From NCBI GenBank assembly GCA_963768085.1, contig CAVYGO010000005.1, positions 397,224-461,223 on the forward strand: a DNA stretch of 64,000 nucleotides. The letters are read 5' to 3'. The DNA comes from Pukyongia sp963768085 (GTDB lineage Bacteria; Bacteroidota; Bacteroidia; Flavobacteriales; Flavobacteriaceae). Every line of letters begins with the position of its first letter. The first letter of the stretch is position 1. The notes under the pieces were generated by a model. That model made no database searches, had not been told where the DNA came from, and worked only from the letters and a program-made list of their open reading frames with translations. The position numbers were made by a program, and so were the translations under genes. Shown here one piece after another: positions 44,926 to 54,665 of the stretch.

Positions 44926-45732
44926 ATGTTGAAAAACCTAAATAAATATTGCCTTTTCTTTGTTTTATTTGCTTCCCTGTTTCTTTCTGAAGCTGTACAG
45001 GCTCAATTTGATATTCCCGATAAACCGCCAAAATCACAACAAACCGCAGTATATGATTATATAGAGTTACTCGGTGAAAGTGATGCGAATGCTTTAAGAA
45101 GTAAACTGATCCATTACGCCGACACCACCTCCACACAGATCGTTGTGGTGATCATCGGTTCCACCAAAGGAGAGGATATATCATTCCTGGGAGCCAAATG
45201 GGGTCAGAAATGGGGTATCGGGCAGGCAGATGAAGACAATGGCATCCTTATCCTCTTGGCCAGGGATGACCGAACCGTCGATATAAATACGGGTTATGGT
45301 ATTGAATACCGCATCACCGATCGAATGACCGAACAGGTGATCAACCGATATATGATACCTGAGTTTAAGAATGGAAACTATTACGACGGGCTCGATATTG
45401 GAACCGATGTCATGATGCAAATGCTGGCCGGTGAATTTAAAGCCGAGCCCGGAAGTGAATTCCCCTATAGCCATGTAATTTTCATCGCCATCTTTATTTT
45501 ATTTTTAATCATAATGATACGCACCTCTCGCAAAGGTCGAGGCGGTAGAAATGGTGGTAGCGGTGGTGGCATGGGTAGTTTGTGGGATATTATAATTCTA
45601 AGCAATGCAGGAAGAACCGGTGGAAGCTGGGGTGGTGGATCCAGCGGAGGAGGAAGCTTTGGTGGCGGTGGCTTTGGTGGCGGCTTCGGCGGTGGTGGTT
45701 TCGGAGGCGGTGGTGCCAGTGGCAGCTGGTAA
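44926..45732 (+). CDS. Membrane TPM-domain protein with Gly-rich tail
   Basis: 268 residues. Signal peptide (FFVLFASLFLSEAVQAQ), a TPM domain (TQIVVVIIGSTKGEDI, NGILILLARDDRTVDINTGY), one transmembrane helix (about 186-201, VIFIAIFILFLIIMI), and an RGGRNGGSGGG then GGGFGGG-type tail ending ASGSW. The architecture is that of YgcG-like proteins. Adjacent stop/start with the short TPM gene. Role probably in envelope maintenance; the family is not biochemically clear. Confidence 0.9.
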   Translation: MLKNLNKYCLFFVLFASLFLSEAVQAQFDIPDKPPKSQQTAVYDYIELLGESDANALRSKLIHYADTTSTQIVVVIIGSTKGEDISFLGAKWGQKWGIGQADEDNGILILLARDDRTVDINTGYGIEYRITDRMTEQVINRYMIPEFKNGNYYDGLDIGTDVMMQMLAGEFKAEPGSEFPYSHVIFIAIFILFLIIMIRTSRKGRGGRNGGSGGGMGSLWDIIILSNAGRTGGSWGGGSSGGGSFGGGGFGGGFGGGGFGGGGASGSW

Positions 45733-45736
45733 TCTC

Positions 45737-46660
45737 TTAATTGTAAAGATCCTTACAAACACATCTTGGTTTAGGGAAAAGAAATTCGAAGTTCAGCATT
45801 ATTTCATGCGACCCGAACGTAGCGGTATTCAAACCTGACGTAATATAATCATAAGCGTAGCCTACAGATACACCTTTGGCCACTCTGAAATTAACCAAGG
45901 CTCCAAATGAATCCTGTAAGCGATACGAAGCCCCCAACCATAGATTTTGATTGATCAGGAACATGGCTGAAAAGTCGAATGATATGGGAGCGCCATTGGT
46001 ATATTTAATGATGAATGCAGGTTTAAAGATAAGATTCGGATTTACATCCATTACATACCCTCCATTGGCAAAATAACTGATACGATCCAGGGAAAAATAT
46101 TCGGAACGGCCTTTATATGTCAATATACGAGGGGCTGACAGGCCAAGGTAAAACGAATCACCACGGAAATATAACCCCACACCAATATTAGGATCCCATT
46201 TATAATCGGTATTACGCAGAAATGGATCATTCATATACTGCGGATCATTCAGGAGTTCAGGATCGATACTATATTTTCTAAATCCTGCTTTGAGACCAAA
46301 AGTTAGTTTGTACTCATCATACGGATCCAGGTCGATCTTATACGAAACGTCGGAAAATAGATAGGTAGTTCGTTCAAAGCCTAATTTATCATTGATAACC
46401 GATAAACCGAGGCCTACGTTCGATCCGGGTACCGAGGTATGTGCCGAAAATGTTTGTGTTACCGGTGCACCGTCCACGCCCAACCATTGATTTCGATTGA
46501 GGAGATTTATCACCATAACTTCCCTGGAGCCCGCATAGGCTGGATTAATGGAAATGGTGTTATACATGTATTGTGAGAACTGAGGCAACTGTTGCGCATA
46601 CCCAACACCAACCGCAAGAAGCAGCAACAGGACGGACGATATGTTTTTTATGCGATTCAT
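45737..46660 (-). CDS. PorP/SprF family type IX secretion outer-membrane protein
   Basis: 307 residues with a signal peptide (SVLLLLLAVGVGYAQQ) and the hallmark start of the family QLPQFSQYMYNTISINPAYAG, NRNQWLGVDGAP. A beta-barrel that helps secrete or anchor the CHU_C adhesin encoded immediately upstream in the same unit (one base apart). Comparable to the SprB-SprF pair of gliding bacteria. Confidence 0.92.
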   Translation of the reverse strand: MNRIKNISSVLLLLLAVGVGYAQQLPQFSQYMYNTISINPAYAGSREVMVINLLNRNQWLGVDGAPVTQTFSAHTSVPGSNVGLGLSVINDKLGFERTTYLFSDVSYKIDLDPYDEYKLTFGLKAGFRKYSIDPELLNDPQYMNDPFLRNTDYKWDPNIGVGLYFRGDSFYLGLSAPRILTYKGRSEYFSLDRISYFANGGYVMDVNPNLIFKPAFIIKYTNGAPISFDFSAMFLINQNLWLGASYRLQDSFGALVNFRVAKGVSVGYAYDYITSGLNTATFGSHEIMLNFEFLFPKPRCVCKDLYN

Positions 46661-49600
46661 CTATTCAGTTCCAAGTAAAATAAATCCTTGTATGGGGTCG
46701 TAACCACTGTTTTTCAGGATTACTACATAATAATAGGTTCCAGTAGGCAACAAGGAAGCATTTCCAAACGATCCGGATGGTGAGACTCCGTACCAGTCAT
46801 TGGAATAATTATCGTCCTTGTAAACTCTTGCACCCCATCGATTGAATATCTCGACCTGTAACGAAATATCGCAGGGTTCATTGGCATCCGGGTTAAGCAC
46901 ATAATTCACTTCAAAGAAGTCATTGAATCCATCATTATTAGCAGAAACCAGTTTCGAGATGGTAATATCATCCCGTGATTTAATACACGGTAATGCAACG
47001 CAGGCATTTCCAATGGAGATCTCTATAGTCGTTGCCCATTCGCATTCGTTCTCAAATACGCTATATGCAAACTGGTAGTTCCCGGTATCAAGACCTTCCG
47101 GATCGAACACCGTACCATCCAACAGCTCTACATCCTCTCCACGCCATTCACCACTGAGATTAGTAGTATTGGCAATGAGCGTCTCAAGATTGATGGGGTC
47201 ATCTTCAGGGCAAATTTCAATTGAAACCTCTTCTTCTTCAATAGTTGGGCGGACCATCACAGTCTGCTCGAAAATACTTTGATTATCGCAGTTGTCTGTC
47301 ACTGTCCACTTGCGAATGATATTATAATCGATATCAGAAATAACGACCATTTCTTCATCGTATTCAATAAAGAGTGGCGCTGTACAATTGTCGTTAAAGT
47401 TTAGCTCGGGAACATCCGGCAACGCTCCGCAGCTTACATTGATCTCCGGCTGAAGGGTGGATTCCATGAAAGGTGCCGTTTCGTCTCTAATTATAATATC
47501 CTGAGTTACCTCGATTGCGTTGCCACAGGCATCGGTCACACTATAGGTACGGGTGATCGTCTCCGGGCAGATCTGGTTGTCCGACACATCCGAAACAAAG
47601 GCAACCACCGGAGTTGAACAATTATCGGCCGCATCAATAACTACGGTAGGATCAGGCTGTGGTACATCTCCTATACATTCCAGGTTGATCGTCGCCGGAT
47701 TGCTGGCGGTAGGCATAATATCATCCGTGATAATGATCTGTTGTGTGACGTTGATCGAATTGCCACAGGCATCGGTTACGCTGTAGGTACGAGTTATGGT
47801 TTCGGGACAGGGTTGATTGTCGGACACATCCGAAACAAAGGCAACAACAGGAACGGAACAATTATCATTCGCATCGGTAACCACGGTGGGGTCCGGAGCA
47901 GGTATTTCTCCAGCACATTCCAAATTGATCGCAGCAGGATTGCTGGCAGTAGGCAGTATATCATCGAAAATAATAATCTGTTGCGTAACATTAATCGAAT
48001 TGCCACAGGCATCGGTTACGCTGTAAGTACGAGTGATTGTTTCAGGGCAGAGTTGATTGTCGGACACATCCGAAACAAAGGCTACAACGGGTGTCGAGCA
48101 ATTGTCGGCCGCATCGGTAACCATGGCGGGGTCCGGGGCAGGAATATCTCCGGCACACACCACATTTATTGCAGGTGGATTACTTGCTGTTGGGCCTTCG
48201 TTATCCGTAACTGTTATCGTTTGAACATAATCGGCGATCGTTACGCCACAGGCATCTGTGAAATTCCAGGTATTGGTATAGGTTCCTGTATTCGGGCAGC
48301 TTCCGTTCACTAAAGGTCCTGAGGTCTTATTCAGTATGAAATTACATTTGTCCGGCACGGGTTCCAGGGTCTGTGCCTGGGCTAAGGCCGCGGGGTCGTC
48401 ACAACTTACGGTAGCGTCCAGTGCTCCTGCCGGGGTTGCCCAGTTCACGATGGGCTGATTTATGTTTACTGCATATGGAACAGCGGTACAGGAATTTGGA
48501 TCGGCAGTACTTACCGATATAACCTGACCCGGGTTTTGCTCACCAATATAGGTCGCGGTGAACTGGAGATCGAATGACAGGGTACAATCATCTTCCAGAA
48601 AATAGCATTCATCATTTATCTCGATTTCCATATCAATATCTATAGGTGGATCACCTACATCCAGCGTACCGTCGGCTACATTAATCACCAGGTCACCAGT
48701 CACCGGATCATAGGTATAAGTAGCTCCTGCCGGCAGGTTTGTTATGGATAGCAATGTTGCCTGAGGAGCAATGGTGGTAGACAAAGTAACATTAAGTGCG
48801 TTGTCGTTTCCCGTATTCTGTATATTGAAATTGAATCCAAGAATATCTCCGGGGTTAGCCGGGTTTGATCCTGTGGTTTGAGTGATCACCAGTGGGTTAA
48901 GACTTGGCCGATATACTTCTACCGCCAGTCCCAGCAGATATAGCCCATAGATCTCCTGATTCGAAGTAAGCCTTAGGGTTGCGCTTGTCTGGTTATTACC
49001 AATCACCGAATTCCCCGGATTATCGAGCGGAAAGACGGCTGCATCATATCCAAGTGTATTTAAACTTGCAGGATTACGATCTGTAAAGTCACCATTATTA
49101 TCTGTGATCCGGCTATTGAAGAAGTTGTTGGCATTACGTTGTGGAGCCGTTATATTGACATAGTTATTAGCGACATTACGTATCTGTAAACGGTCACCCG
49201 ATAAGTTTCTATCTCCTTCCAATGCTCCCAGTACAATATTGGCATTCACATTACCCCCGGGAGTAGTCTGGAAGCCACTGAAATTGATATCAAAGTTATT
49301 GACGATGTTGGTAACATGTGCATACCCATCAAATAAGGTGATGTTCTTAGCAGGAGCAGTAGGACTTTCATAAACGAAAACGATCTGCCAGCCACCTGCT
49401 GTTCCAACATCCTGGTCATGCGCCATGAGACCTTCTGCAGCTTCGACATTGGCCACCTGATATGTTCCAAATTTATCCGGTAATGCCAGGACCTGGGTCG
49501 TAATGTCCTTTACACATATATACGGGTCATTACTGAAATGGGTGGTTCGACCTCTAAAAATAACATCATCGGCTGTGACCGTTGTATATGTCGTTTCACC

Positions 49601-49996
49601 CGGCAACATTAATTTTACATCGTTAAAATTCCAATTGGGTTGATTGTCACTTCCGTTAGGTTGCTCCGTATCGGCTGCAGCCCAATAAAGAAATGCTCTA
49701 AATATGGTTACGCAGGCACCACCGATAGTAGGATCTGTAAAATTGGCACTACTGGAATTAAAGGTAGCAGGATCACTATCGATGTCTACATATACATTAT
49801 TATTAAAATCCTGATTGTTTGCGGGCCCATTGTAATTGCCGGTAGGAGTTCTCGAAATCATGTTATTGGCGACGATAGTGAAATCACCGTTAAGGGTTTC
49901 ACTATAACGCACCGAAAATGGTTCCTGGATTTGTGCGTGGGTCACAAAAACAAATAGGGATAATAAAATTACTAAGTAGGTTAGTTTGTTTTTCAT
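46661..49996 (-). CDS. Large T9SS adhesin with HYR-like repeats and gliding-motility C-terminal domain
   Basis: 1111 residues. Signal peptide (YLVILLSLFVFVTHAQ), an N-terminal ~400-residue domain with DUF11-like segment (LVITQTTGSNPANPGDILGF), then Cys-containing HYR-like modules of 80 residues (DNCSTPVVAFVSDVSDNQ, CPETITRTYSVTDACGN), and a CHU_C type B sorting domain at the end (ISKLVSANNDGFNDFFEV, LQVEIFNRWGARVYKDDNY, GTYYYVVILK). Surface adhesin exported by T9SS with its PorP/SprF partner. The 80-residue repeats are nearly identical in DNA. Confidence 0.88.
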   Translation of the reverse strand: MKNKLTYLVILLSLFVFVTHAQIQEPFSVRYSETLNGDFTIVANNMISRTPTGNYNGPANNQDFNNNVYVDIDSDPATFNSSSANFTDPTIGGACVTIFRAFLYWAAADTEQPNGSDNQPNWNFNDVKLMLPGETTYTTVTADDVIFRGRTTHFSNDPYICVKDITTQVLALPDKFGTYQVANVEAAEGLMAHDQDVGTAGGWQIVFVYESPTAPAKNITLFDGYAHVTNIVNNFDINFSGFQTTPGGNVNANIVLGALEGDRNLSGDRLQIRNVANNYVNITAPQRNANNFFNSRITDNNGDFTDRNPASLNTLGYDAAVFPLDNPGNSVIGNNQTSATLRLTSNQEIYGLYLLGLAVEVYRPSLNPLVITQTTGSNPANPGDILGFNFNIQNTGNDNALNVTLSTTIAPQATLLSITNLPAGATYTYDPVTGDLVINVADGTLDVGDPPIDIDMEIEINDECYFLEDDCTLSFDLQFTATYIGEQNPGQVISVSTADPNSCTAVPYAVNINQPIVNWATPAGALDATVSCDDPAALAQAQTLEPVPDKCNFILNKTSGPLVNGSCPNTGTYTNTWNFTDACGVTIADYVQTITVTDNEGPTASNPPAINVVCAGDIPAPDPAMVTDAADNCSTPVVAFVSDVSDNQLCPETITRTYSVTDACGNSINVTQQIIIFDDILPTASNPAAINLECAGEIPAPDPTVVTDANDNCSVPVVAFVSDVSDNQPCPETITRTYSVTDACGNSINVTQQIIITDDIMPTASNPATINLECIGDVPQPDPTVVIDAADNCSTPVVAFVSDVSDNQICPETITRTYSVTDACGNAIEVTQDIIIRDETAPFMESTLQPEINVSCGALPDVPELNFNDNCTAPLFIEYDEEMVVISDIDYNIIRKWTVTDNCDNQSIFEQTVMVRPTIEEEEVSIEICPEDDPINLETLIANTTNLSGEWRGEDVELLDGTVFDPEGLDTGNYQFAYSVFENECEWATTIEISIGNACVALPCIKSRDDITISKLVSANNDGFNDFFEVNYVLNPDANEPCDISLQVEIFNRWGARVYKDDNYSNDWYGVSPSGSFGNASLLPTGTYYYVVILKNSGYDPIQGFILLGTE
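47491..48210. repeat. Three 240-bp tandem coding repeats
   Basis: Blocks starting TGCCACAGGCATCGG recur at 47521, 47761 and 48001, exactly 240 bp apart, with few differences. They encode the HYR-like modules of the adhesin. Confidence 0.85.
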
Positions 49997-50827
49997 GGTG
50001 CTTTTACAACATGATCGTTCCTAATTAATCCAAAATTGTGTTTATTTAAAATGTGTGAGGTTAGAAGACTTTCAATCTTCCTGGAAATCGTAATCCGCCT
50101 GAGGGAAATTCTACTCTAAAGTCAGAATTTGATAAGTAATTATGAACAGGGGCTTTTAGATTCTCAACACAATTATACAACAAAACATCGCTAAAACGCA
50201 CTTATATTCGATATAATACATTATAAATTAACATTTCAGCCATTATTTTTAACAAATAGTAGGTTATATCCTACAAAAACTAATCTCGTTCAACAATTTT
50301 TTGAGTGATCAAGTTTATTCTTACAATTTTTACTCTATTGATTCTATTTCATTCATTAAGAAGGTGGTTACAGTTCCACCAAATCATTTTAAGGTTTGTT
50401 ATCTTAAAATAGACATGTATTGAAGATCGATTCAAATGTGGGGAATTTTCATCGCATTAATTATACTAAAAAAAATAATTTGATGGGATAAAAGTAGCTT
50501 ATACGAGACAGTTAATCCAAAGAGAATTGTTAATTATTTCTTATAAAATCCTGGAGTTTTCAACCGCAAATAAAAAATAAAATTCGTTTAAACATATCAA
50601 TTGGAATGTCGTTTTCAGCATCTTCGAAATAACACCATTTTTTTTATCGTATGTAGTGAAATATTCAGTTTATTATGCGATGAATCATTGTGTCTTAAAC
50701 TTCAAAAAAAATGTTAAATATTCATTTCCTTTTGAATAATTCCACACTTTTTTTCACTTCATTACTGTCTTTCATTTATCACTTAAATATTAAAAAGATC
50801 GATTACCTACGTAGAGATATGGCCTGA
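49997..50827. other. 830-bp AT-rich gap without recognisable gene
   Basis: Very AT-rich stretch between the adhesin and der. No frame longer than about 25 codons with sensible composition, and no tRNA-like or riboswitch-like pattern. It presumably contains the adhesin promoter (minus strand) and the 3' region of der. Confidence 0.6.
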
Positions 50828-52132
50828 TTATTTCTTACGAATATATATGGTTACAGGCACCCCGGTAAAATTGAAATGCTCCCTTAGTTTGTTCTCTAGA
50901 AATCGCTTATAGGGTTCTTTTACATACTGTGGAAGATTTGCGAAGAACGCAAAGCAGGGATGCGGTGTAGGGAGTTGCGTACAGAACTTGATCTTTACGT
51001 ATTTACCTTTTAATGCCGGCGGTGGTGTTATCTTGATAATAGGTAACATGATGTCGTTGAGCTCGGATGTTTTAACACGCCGACTTCTATTCTTATATAC
51101 ATCAACAGCCGTTTCGATCGCTTTGAATATCCGTTGCTTGGTCAAGGCCGAAATAAAAACAATGGGTACATCGGTAAAAGGTTCACATTGCTTGCGGATG
51201 TAGCTTTCCATTTCCTTGGTGGTTCGATTATCTTTTCCTTCCACCAGGTCCCATTTATTCACCAGGATCACAACTCCTTTATTGTTTCGTTCCGCCAGCC
51301 AGAAAATATTCTGTACCTGACCGTCGAAACCACGGGTAGCGTCAAAAACCACGAGTACCACGTCGCAATGCTCAATTGCTCTAACGGATCGCATCACCGA
51401 GTAAAACTCAAGATCTTCCTTTACCTTACTCTTTTTACGTATACCGGCAGTGTCTACCAGGTTAAATTCAAATCCGAAGCGATTGTATTTGGTATCTATA
51501 CTGTCACGTGTGGTCCCGGCTATGTCGGTAACCACAAAGCGTTCCTCGCCGATCAATGCATTGATAAAGGACGATTTACCCGCATTGGGACGTCCCACCA
51601 CGGCGAACCTGGGCAAATCATCTTCATCTCTTTCTTCGGTCTCCGGAAGAACTTTTACAAGGTCGTCCAGAAGCTCTCCGCTCCCACTTCCATTGATCCC
51701 GGATATGGGATAATATTGTTCGAATCCCAATGAATAAAATTCCACAGCATCGTGTAATCGATTAGAGCTGTCTACTTTATTCACTGCCAGGAACACTGGT
51801 TTTCTGCTCTTCCGAAGTAATTGAGCCACCTCTTGATCCATACCTGTAATTCCCGTATCTACATCTACCATAAAAATTATGGCATCCGCCTCATCGATGG
51901 CCAGTTCTACCTGCTTATCGATCTCTGCTTCAAAGATGTCGTCGCTTCCCACTACATAGCCCCCGGTATCGATAAGGGAGAATTCCTTACCGTTCCAGTC
52001 ACTCTTTCCGTAATGCCGATCACGTGTAACACCACTTATCGCATCAACGATTGCCTCACGCCGTTGTATTAAACGATTAAAGAAGGTTGACTTTCCCACA
52101 TTGGGCCGCCCCACAATGGCAACGATACTCAT
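50828..52132 (-). CDS. der: Ribosome biogenesis GTPase Der
   Basis: 434 residues from ATG 52132 (MSIVAIVGRPNVGKST); the longer frame would need a TTG. Two consecutive G domains (GRPNVGKST/NKVD and GRPNAGKSS/NKWD) followed by a KH-like domain, the unique Der arrangement. Acts in 50S assembly. Monocistronic. Confidence 0.97.
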   Translation of the reverse strand: MSIVAIVGRPNVGKSTFFNRLIQRREAIVDAISGVTRDRHYGKSDWNGKEFSLIDTGGYVVGSDDIFEAEIDKQVELAIDEADAIIFMVDVDTGITGMDQEVAQLLRKSRKPVFLAVNKVDSSNRLHDAVEFYSLGFEQYYPISGINGSGSGELLDDLVKVLPETEERDEDDLPRFAVVGRPNAGKSSFINALIGEERFVVTDIAGTTRDSIDTKYNRFGFEFNLVDTAGIRKKSKVKEDLEFYSVMRSVRAIEHCDVVLVVFDATRGFDGQVQNIFWLAERNNKGVVILVNKWDLVEGKDNRTTKEMESYIRKQCEPFTDVPIVFISALTKQRIFKAIETAVDVYKNRSRRVKTSELNDIMLPIIKITPPPALKGKYVKIKFCTQLPTPHPCFAFFANLPQYVKEPYKRFLENKLREHFNFTGVPVTIYIRKK

Positions 52133-52240
52133 ACTGCTTGAATTTTGCTGCAAAAATAGTGCTTTTTAGAGGAAGGCTGGCGAATGTTAGCTTTAGTTTA
52201 TTTAAATTTAGATGCTTTCAACGCCTTATAGTGAAAAATC

Positions 52241-52738
52241 ATGTCGATATCAAATGAAGTTGTATTAAGACCCCGCTTTAAGATCGATCTTGAACGTCAT
52301 AATGAAGATGCCTTACAGGCCTTCGAACAGGCGAAAAAGTCGAGTAAAGATTTTGTAATTACCCGTGTTGATGATCATGTGTTCTTAAAGATCCCACGGG
52401 AAAAACAGCATTACTGGTCGCCGCAACTGGATCTGGAGATTGTGTCTTTTGAAGAAGGCACATCACAATTGCATGGCGTTTTTGGTCCGAAACCTGCGGT
52501 TTGGACCATGTTCATGTTCCTTCATTTTGCAGTAGCTTCTTTATTTCTGGGCTTCGGGATCTGGGCGTACACAAGGGCATCGCTGGGTGAACCGTACGCA
52601 GTACAATTATTATTAATGGGATTTATGGTTCTTGGCTGGTTCGCTCTTTACTTTGCGGGAAGAATGGGTAAGGCTACTGGCAGGGATGAGATGCATCTGC
52701 TGTATAACTTTATGAAGGAGACACTGGAGATTAATTAG
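52241..52738 (+). CDS. Hypothetical membrane protein, two helices
   Basis: 165 residues. Cytoplasmic N-terminal part (FKIDLERHNEDALQAFEQAK, then DDHVFLKIPREKQHYWSPQL) followed by two membrane segments (about 85-108, WTMFMFLHFAVASLFLGFGI, and 119-138, AVQLLLMGFMVLGWFALYFA). A family common in flavobacteria without known role. Divergent from der. Confidence 0.75.
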   Translation: MSISNEVVLRPRFKIDLERHNEDALQAFEQAKKSSKDFVITRVDDHVFLKIPREKQHYWSPQLDLEIVSFEEGTSQLHGVFGPKPAVWTMFMFLHFAVASLFLGFGIWAYTRASLGEPYAVQLLLMGFMVLGWFALYFAGRMGKATGRDEMHLLYNFMKETLEIN

Positions 52739-52791
52739 ATGATTTCGGGTTAGTCTGGAATACTGACTTAAGATTATTGCCTATACATTTC

Positions 52792-52893
52792 TTCTCGATA
52801 CATTCTCTTTCGCATTCACTCAAGAGAACACTCGAAGTGACGAAAGTAACAGATGTCCGTTCGAGTGCCGAACAAAGTGAGGTGTATCGAGAA
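52792..52893. repeat. Imperfect palindromic intergenic repeat (REP/MITE-like)
   Basis: Outer arms TTCTCGATACA (52792-52802) and TGTATCGAGAA (52883-52893) are exact inverted repeats; inner ACTCGAA (52830-52836) and TTCGAGT (52860-52866) pair as well. Located in the convergent gap before era. It resembles the TTCTCGATAC-type repeats scattered in many Flavobacteriaceae genomes. Confidence 0.65.
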
Positions 52894-52954
52894 CCAATTG
52901 ATGGATTAAACTCCGAGACAGCTTAGATACTATTGTTTTCTGACTAATGCTCTA

Positions 52955-53833
52955 CTATTTGTATCCAAACCGGCGTAATTGTCTCTTATCGCTTCGCCAG
53001 TTCTTGTTCACCTTCACATAGGTCTCCAGGTGGATCTGTTTTCCGAAGAAAGCCTCCAGGTCCTTACGTGCCTCTACTCCTACCCGTTTCAGGGCTGAGC
53101 CTTTATGTCCGATTATAATTCCCTTCTGGGTTTCCCTTTCCACCATGATCACAGCACGAATGCGGATGATCTTTTCGTCTTCAAAAAATTCCTCAGTATC
53201 GATCTCGACAGAATACGGGATCTCCTTTTTGTAATGCATCAGTATCTTTTCGCGAATGATCTCGTTCACAAAAAATCGTTCGGGTTTGTCTGTCAATTGG
53301 TCTTTTGGGTAAAAAGGCGGGGATTCGGGCAGCAATTCAACTATGCGCTGAAAAACTTCAGCAACGCCAAAATTCTCCAGGGCGGAAATAGCAAATATCT
53401 CGGCATTGGGAACTTGTTCCTGCCAAAGCTTGAGAGCTTCAGCGAGTTGTTCTTCATCACCTTTGTCAATCTTGTTAATTAGCAGCAACACGGGGATGGG
53501 TGAATTCTTTATTCTACTGAAGAAGGCTTCGTCCTTTAATTGTTTTTCGCCGAGTTCGACCAGATACAAAAGTACGTCGGCGTCATCGAAGGCAGATTTC
53601 ACAAATTCCATCATGCTCGCCTGAAGTTCATAGGCCGGCTTTATAATGCCCGGGGTATCACTTAGGATCACCTGAAAATCCTCTCCGTTCACGATACCGA
53701 GTATACGGTGACGCGTGGTCTGAGCTTTAGAGGTAATGATGGACAATCTTTCCCCGACGAAAGCATTCATAAGGGTACTTTTTCCAACATTCGGGTTTCC
53801 GATAATATTTACAAAACCTGCTTTATGAGCCAT
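52955..53833 (-). CDS. era: GTPase Era
   Basis: 292 residues from ATG 53833 (MAHKAGFVNIIGNPNVGKST); the frame extended to 53839 would start with GTG. G motifs: GNPNVGKST, DTPGI, NKIDKGD. C-terminal KH domain with GIIIGHKGSALKRVG. Binds the 3' end of 16S rRNA in 30S assembly. Confidence 0.97.
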   Translation of the reverse strand: MAHKAGFVNIIGNPNVGKSTLMNAFVGERLSIITSKAQTTRHRILGIVNGEDFQVILSDTPGIIKPAYELQASMMEFVKSAFDDADVLLYLVELGEKQLKDEAFFSRIKNSPIPVLLLINKIDKGDEEQLAEALKLWQEQVPNAEIFAISALENFGVAEVFQRIVELLPESPPFYPKDQLTDKPERFFVNEIIREKILMHYKKEIPYSVEIDTEEFFEDEKIIRIRAVIMVERETQKGIIIGHKGSALKRVGVEARKDLEAFFGKQIHLETYVKVNKNWRSDKRQLRRFGYK

Positions 53834-53910
53834 ATTCACATTTTGGGCAAAGATACACGATTTCTATTCCGAATTATTCGAATTCAATGTTTAGGAGATT
53901 GAAAATATTT

Positions 53911-53954
53911 GTAACAAAAGTTACCTATGTTCTTTCAGGAAGTGACTATTTTTA
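53911..53954 (+). promoter_or_regulatory. Crp/Fnr operator and promoter 1
   Basis: Perfect palindrome GTAAC-AAAA-GTTAC (53911-53924), then exactly 22 bp, then TATTTTTA (53947-53954, -7 element). The operator centre falls near -41 of the predicted start, a class-II activator position. Drives the Crp/Fnr gene itself. Confidence 0.8.
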
Positions 53955-53960
53955 CATTCT

Positions 53961-54593
53961 ATGATATCAGAACTGAAAGAAAGCTACGGCGGACTCTTCG
54001 AAGACGCCCTGATTTCGGAAATCAACCAGGTAGGAACATTCAAGGAAGTAGGCGCCGGCCAAAAACTAATGGAAATAGGTGAATATATTCGTTCCATGCC
54101 CTTGCTCGTTTCAGGAGCCATTAAAATACTGAGGGAAGATGAGGATGGTGATGAACTGTTACTGTATTTCCTTGAACGTGGTGAAACCTGTGCCATGACC
54201 ATGACGTGCTGCGTGGGCCAGACTAAAAGTGAGATACGAGCTATCGCTGAAACCGACGCGAAGTTAGTTATGATCCCTGTTCAGAAAATGGAAGAATGGA
54301 CAGCAAAATATAAAACCTGGAGGAATTTTGTGTTCCGGAGCTATCACGATCGTCTTGAAGAACTGATGAGGACTATCGACAGCATTGCTTTCCTGAAAAT
54401 GGACGAACGACTTGTTAAATATCTCAAGGAAAAAGTTAATGTCACCAAGGATCAAACAATTCGCAATACCCACCAGGAGATCGCCTACGAATTACACACA
54501 TCTCGAGTTGTGATTTCAAGGTTATTGAAGAAACTGGAGAAGCTCGGGAAAATTAAATTACATCGAAACAGCATCGAAGTTGTTTCACTATAG
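53961..54593 (+). CDS. Crp/Fnr family transcriptional regulator
   Basis: 210 residues: a cyclic-nucleotide-binding-type beta-roll (LVSGAIKILREDEDGDELLL, ERGETCAMTMTCCVGQT), a dimerisation helix and a C-terminal winged helix (HQEIAYELHTSRVVISRLLK). Cys 77, 83 and 84 in the beta-roll could form an Fe-S or thiol sensor; the N-terminal Cys cluster of true FNR is absent. The recognition helix core is TSRVVISRLL. Its own promoter carries GTAAC-N4-GTTAC, the same site found before two neighbouring transcription units, so it probably autoregulates and controls this cluster. Confidence 0.88.
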   Translation: MISELKESYGGLFEDALISEINQVGTFKEVGAGQKLMEIGEYIRSMPLLVSGAIKILREDEDGDELLLYFLERGETCAMTMTCCVGQTKSEIRAIAETDAKLVMIPVQKMEEWTAKYKTWRNFVFRSYHDRLEELMRTIDSIAFLKMDERLVKYLKEKVNVTKDQTIRNTHQEIAYELHTSRVVISRLLKKLEKLGKIKLHRNSIEVVSL

Positions 54594-54665
54594 AGCAAGG
54601 TTACCACATAAAAGTATAGTGTTATCACAGAGGTTATAGGATATATTGGTGCATTACTGATTGGA

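Noticed and set aside
47491..48210. CRISPR-like regularity of the 240-bp repeats
   Set aside because: Repeats are contiguous, in frame and coding; there are no spacers.
49997..50827. Small RNA or unannotated gene in the AT-rich gap
   Set aside because: No stable GC stem with T-run, no coding-like frame and no riboswitch core could be recognised.
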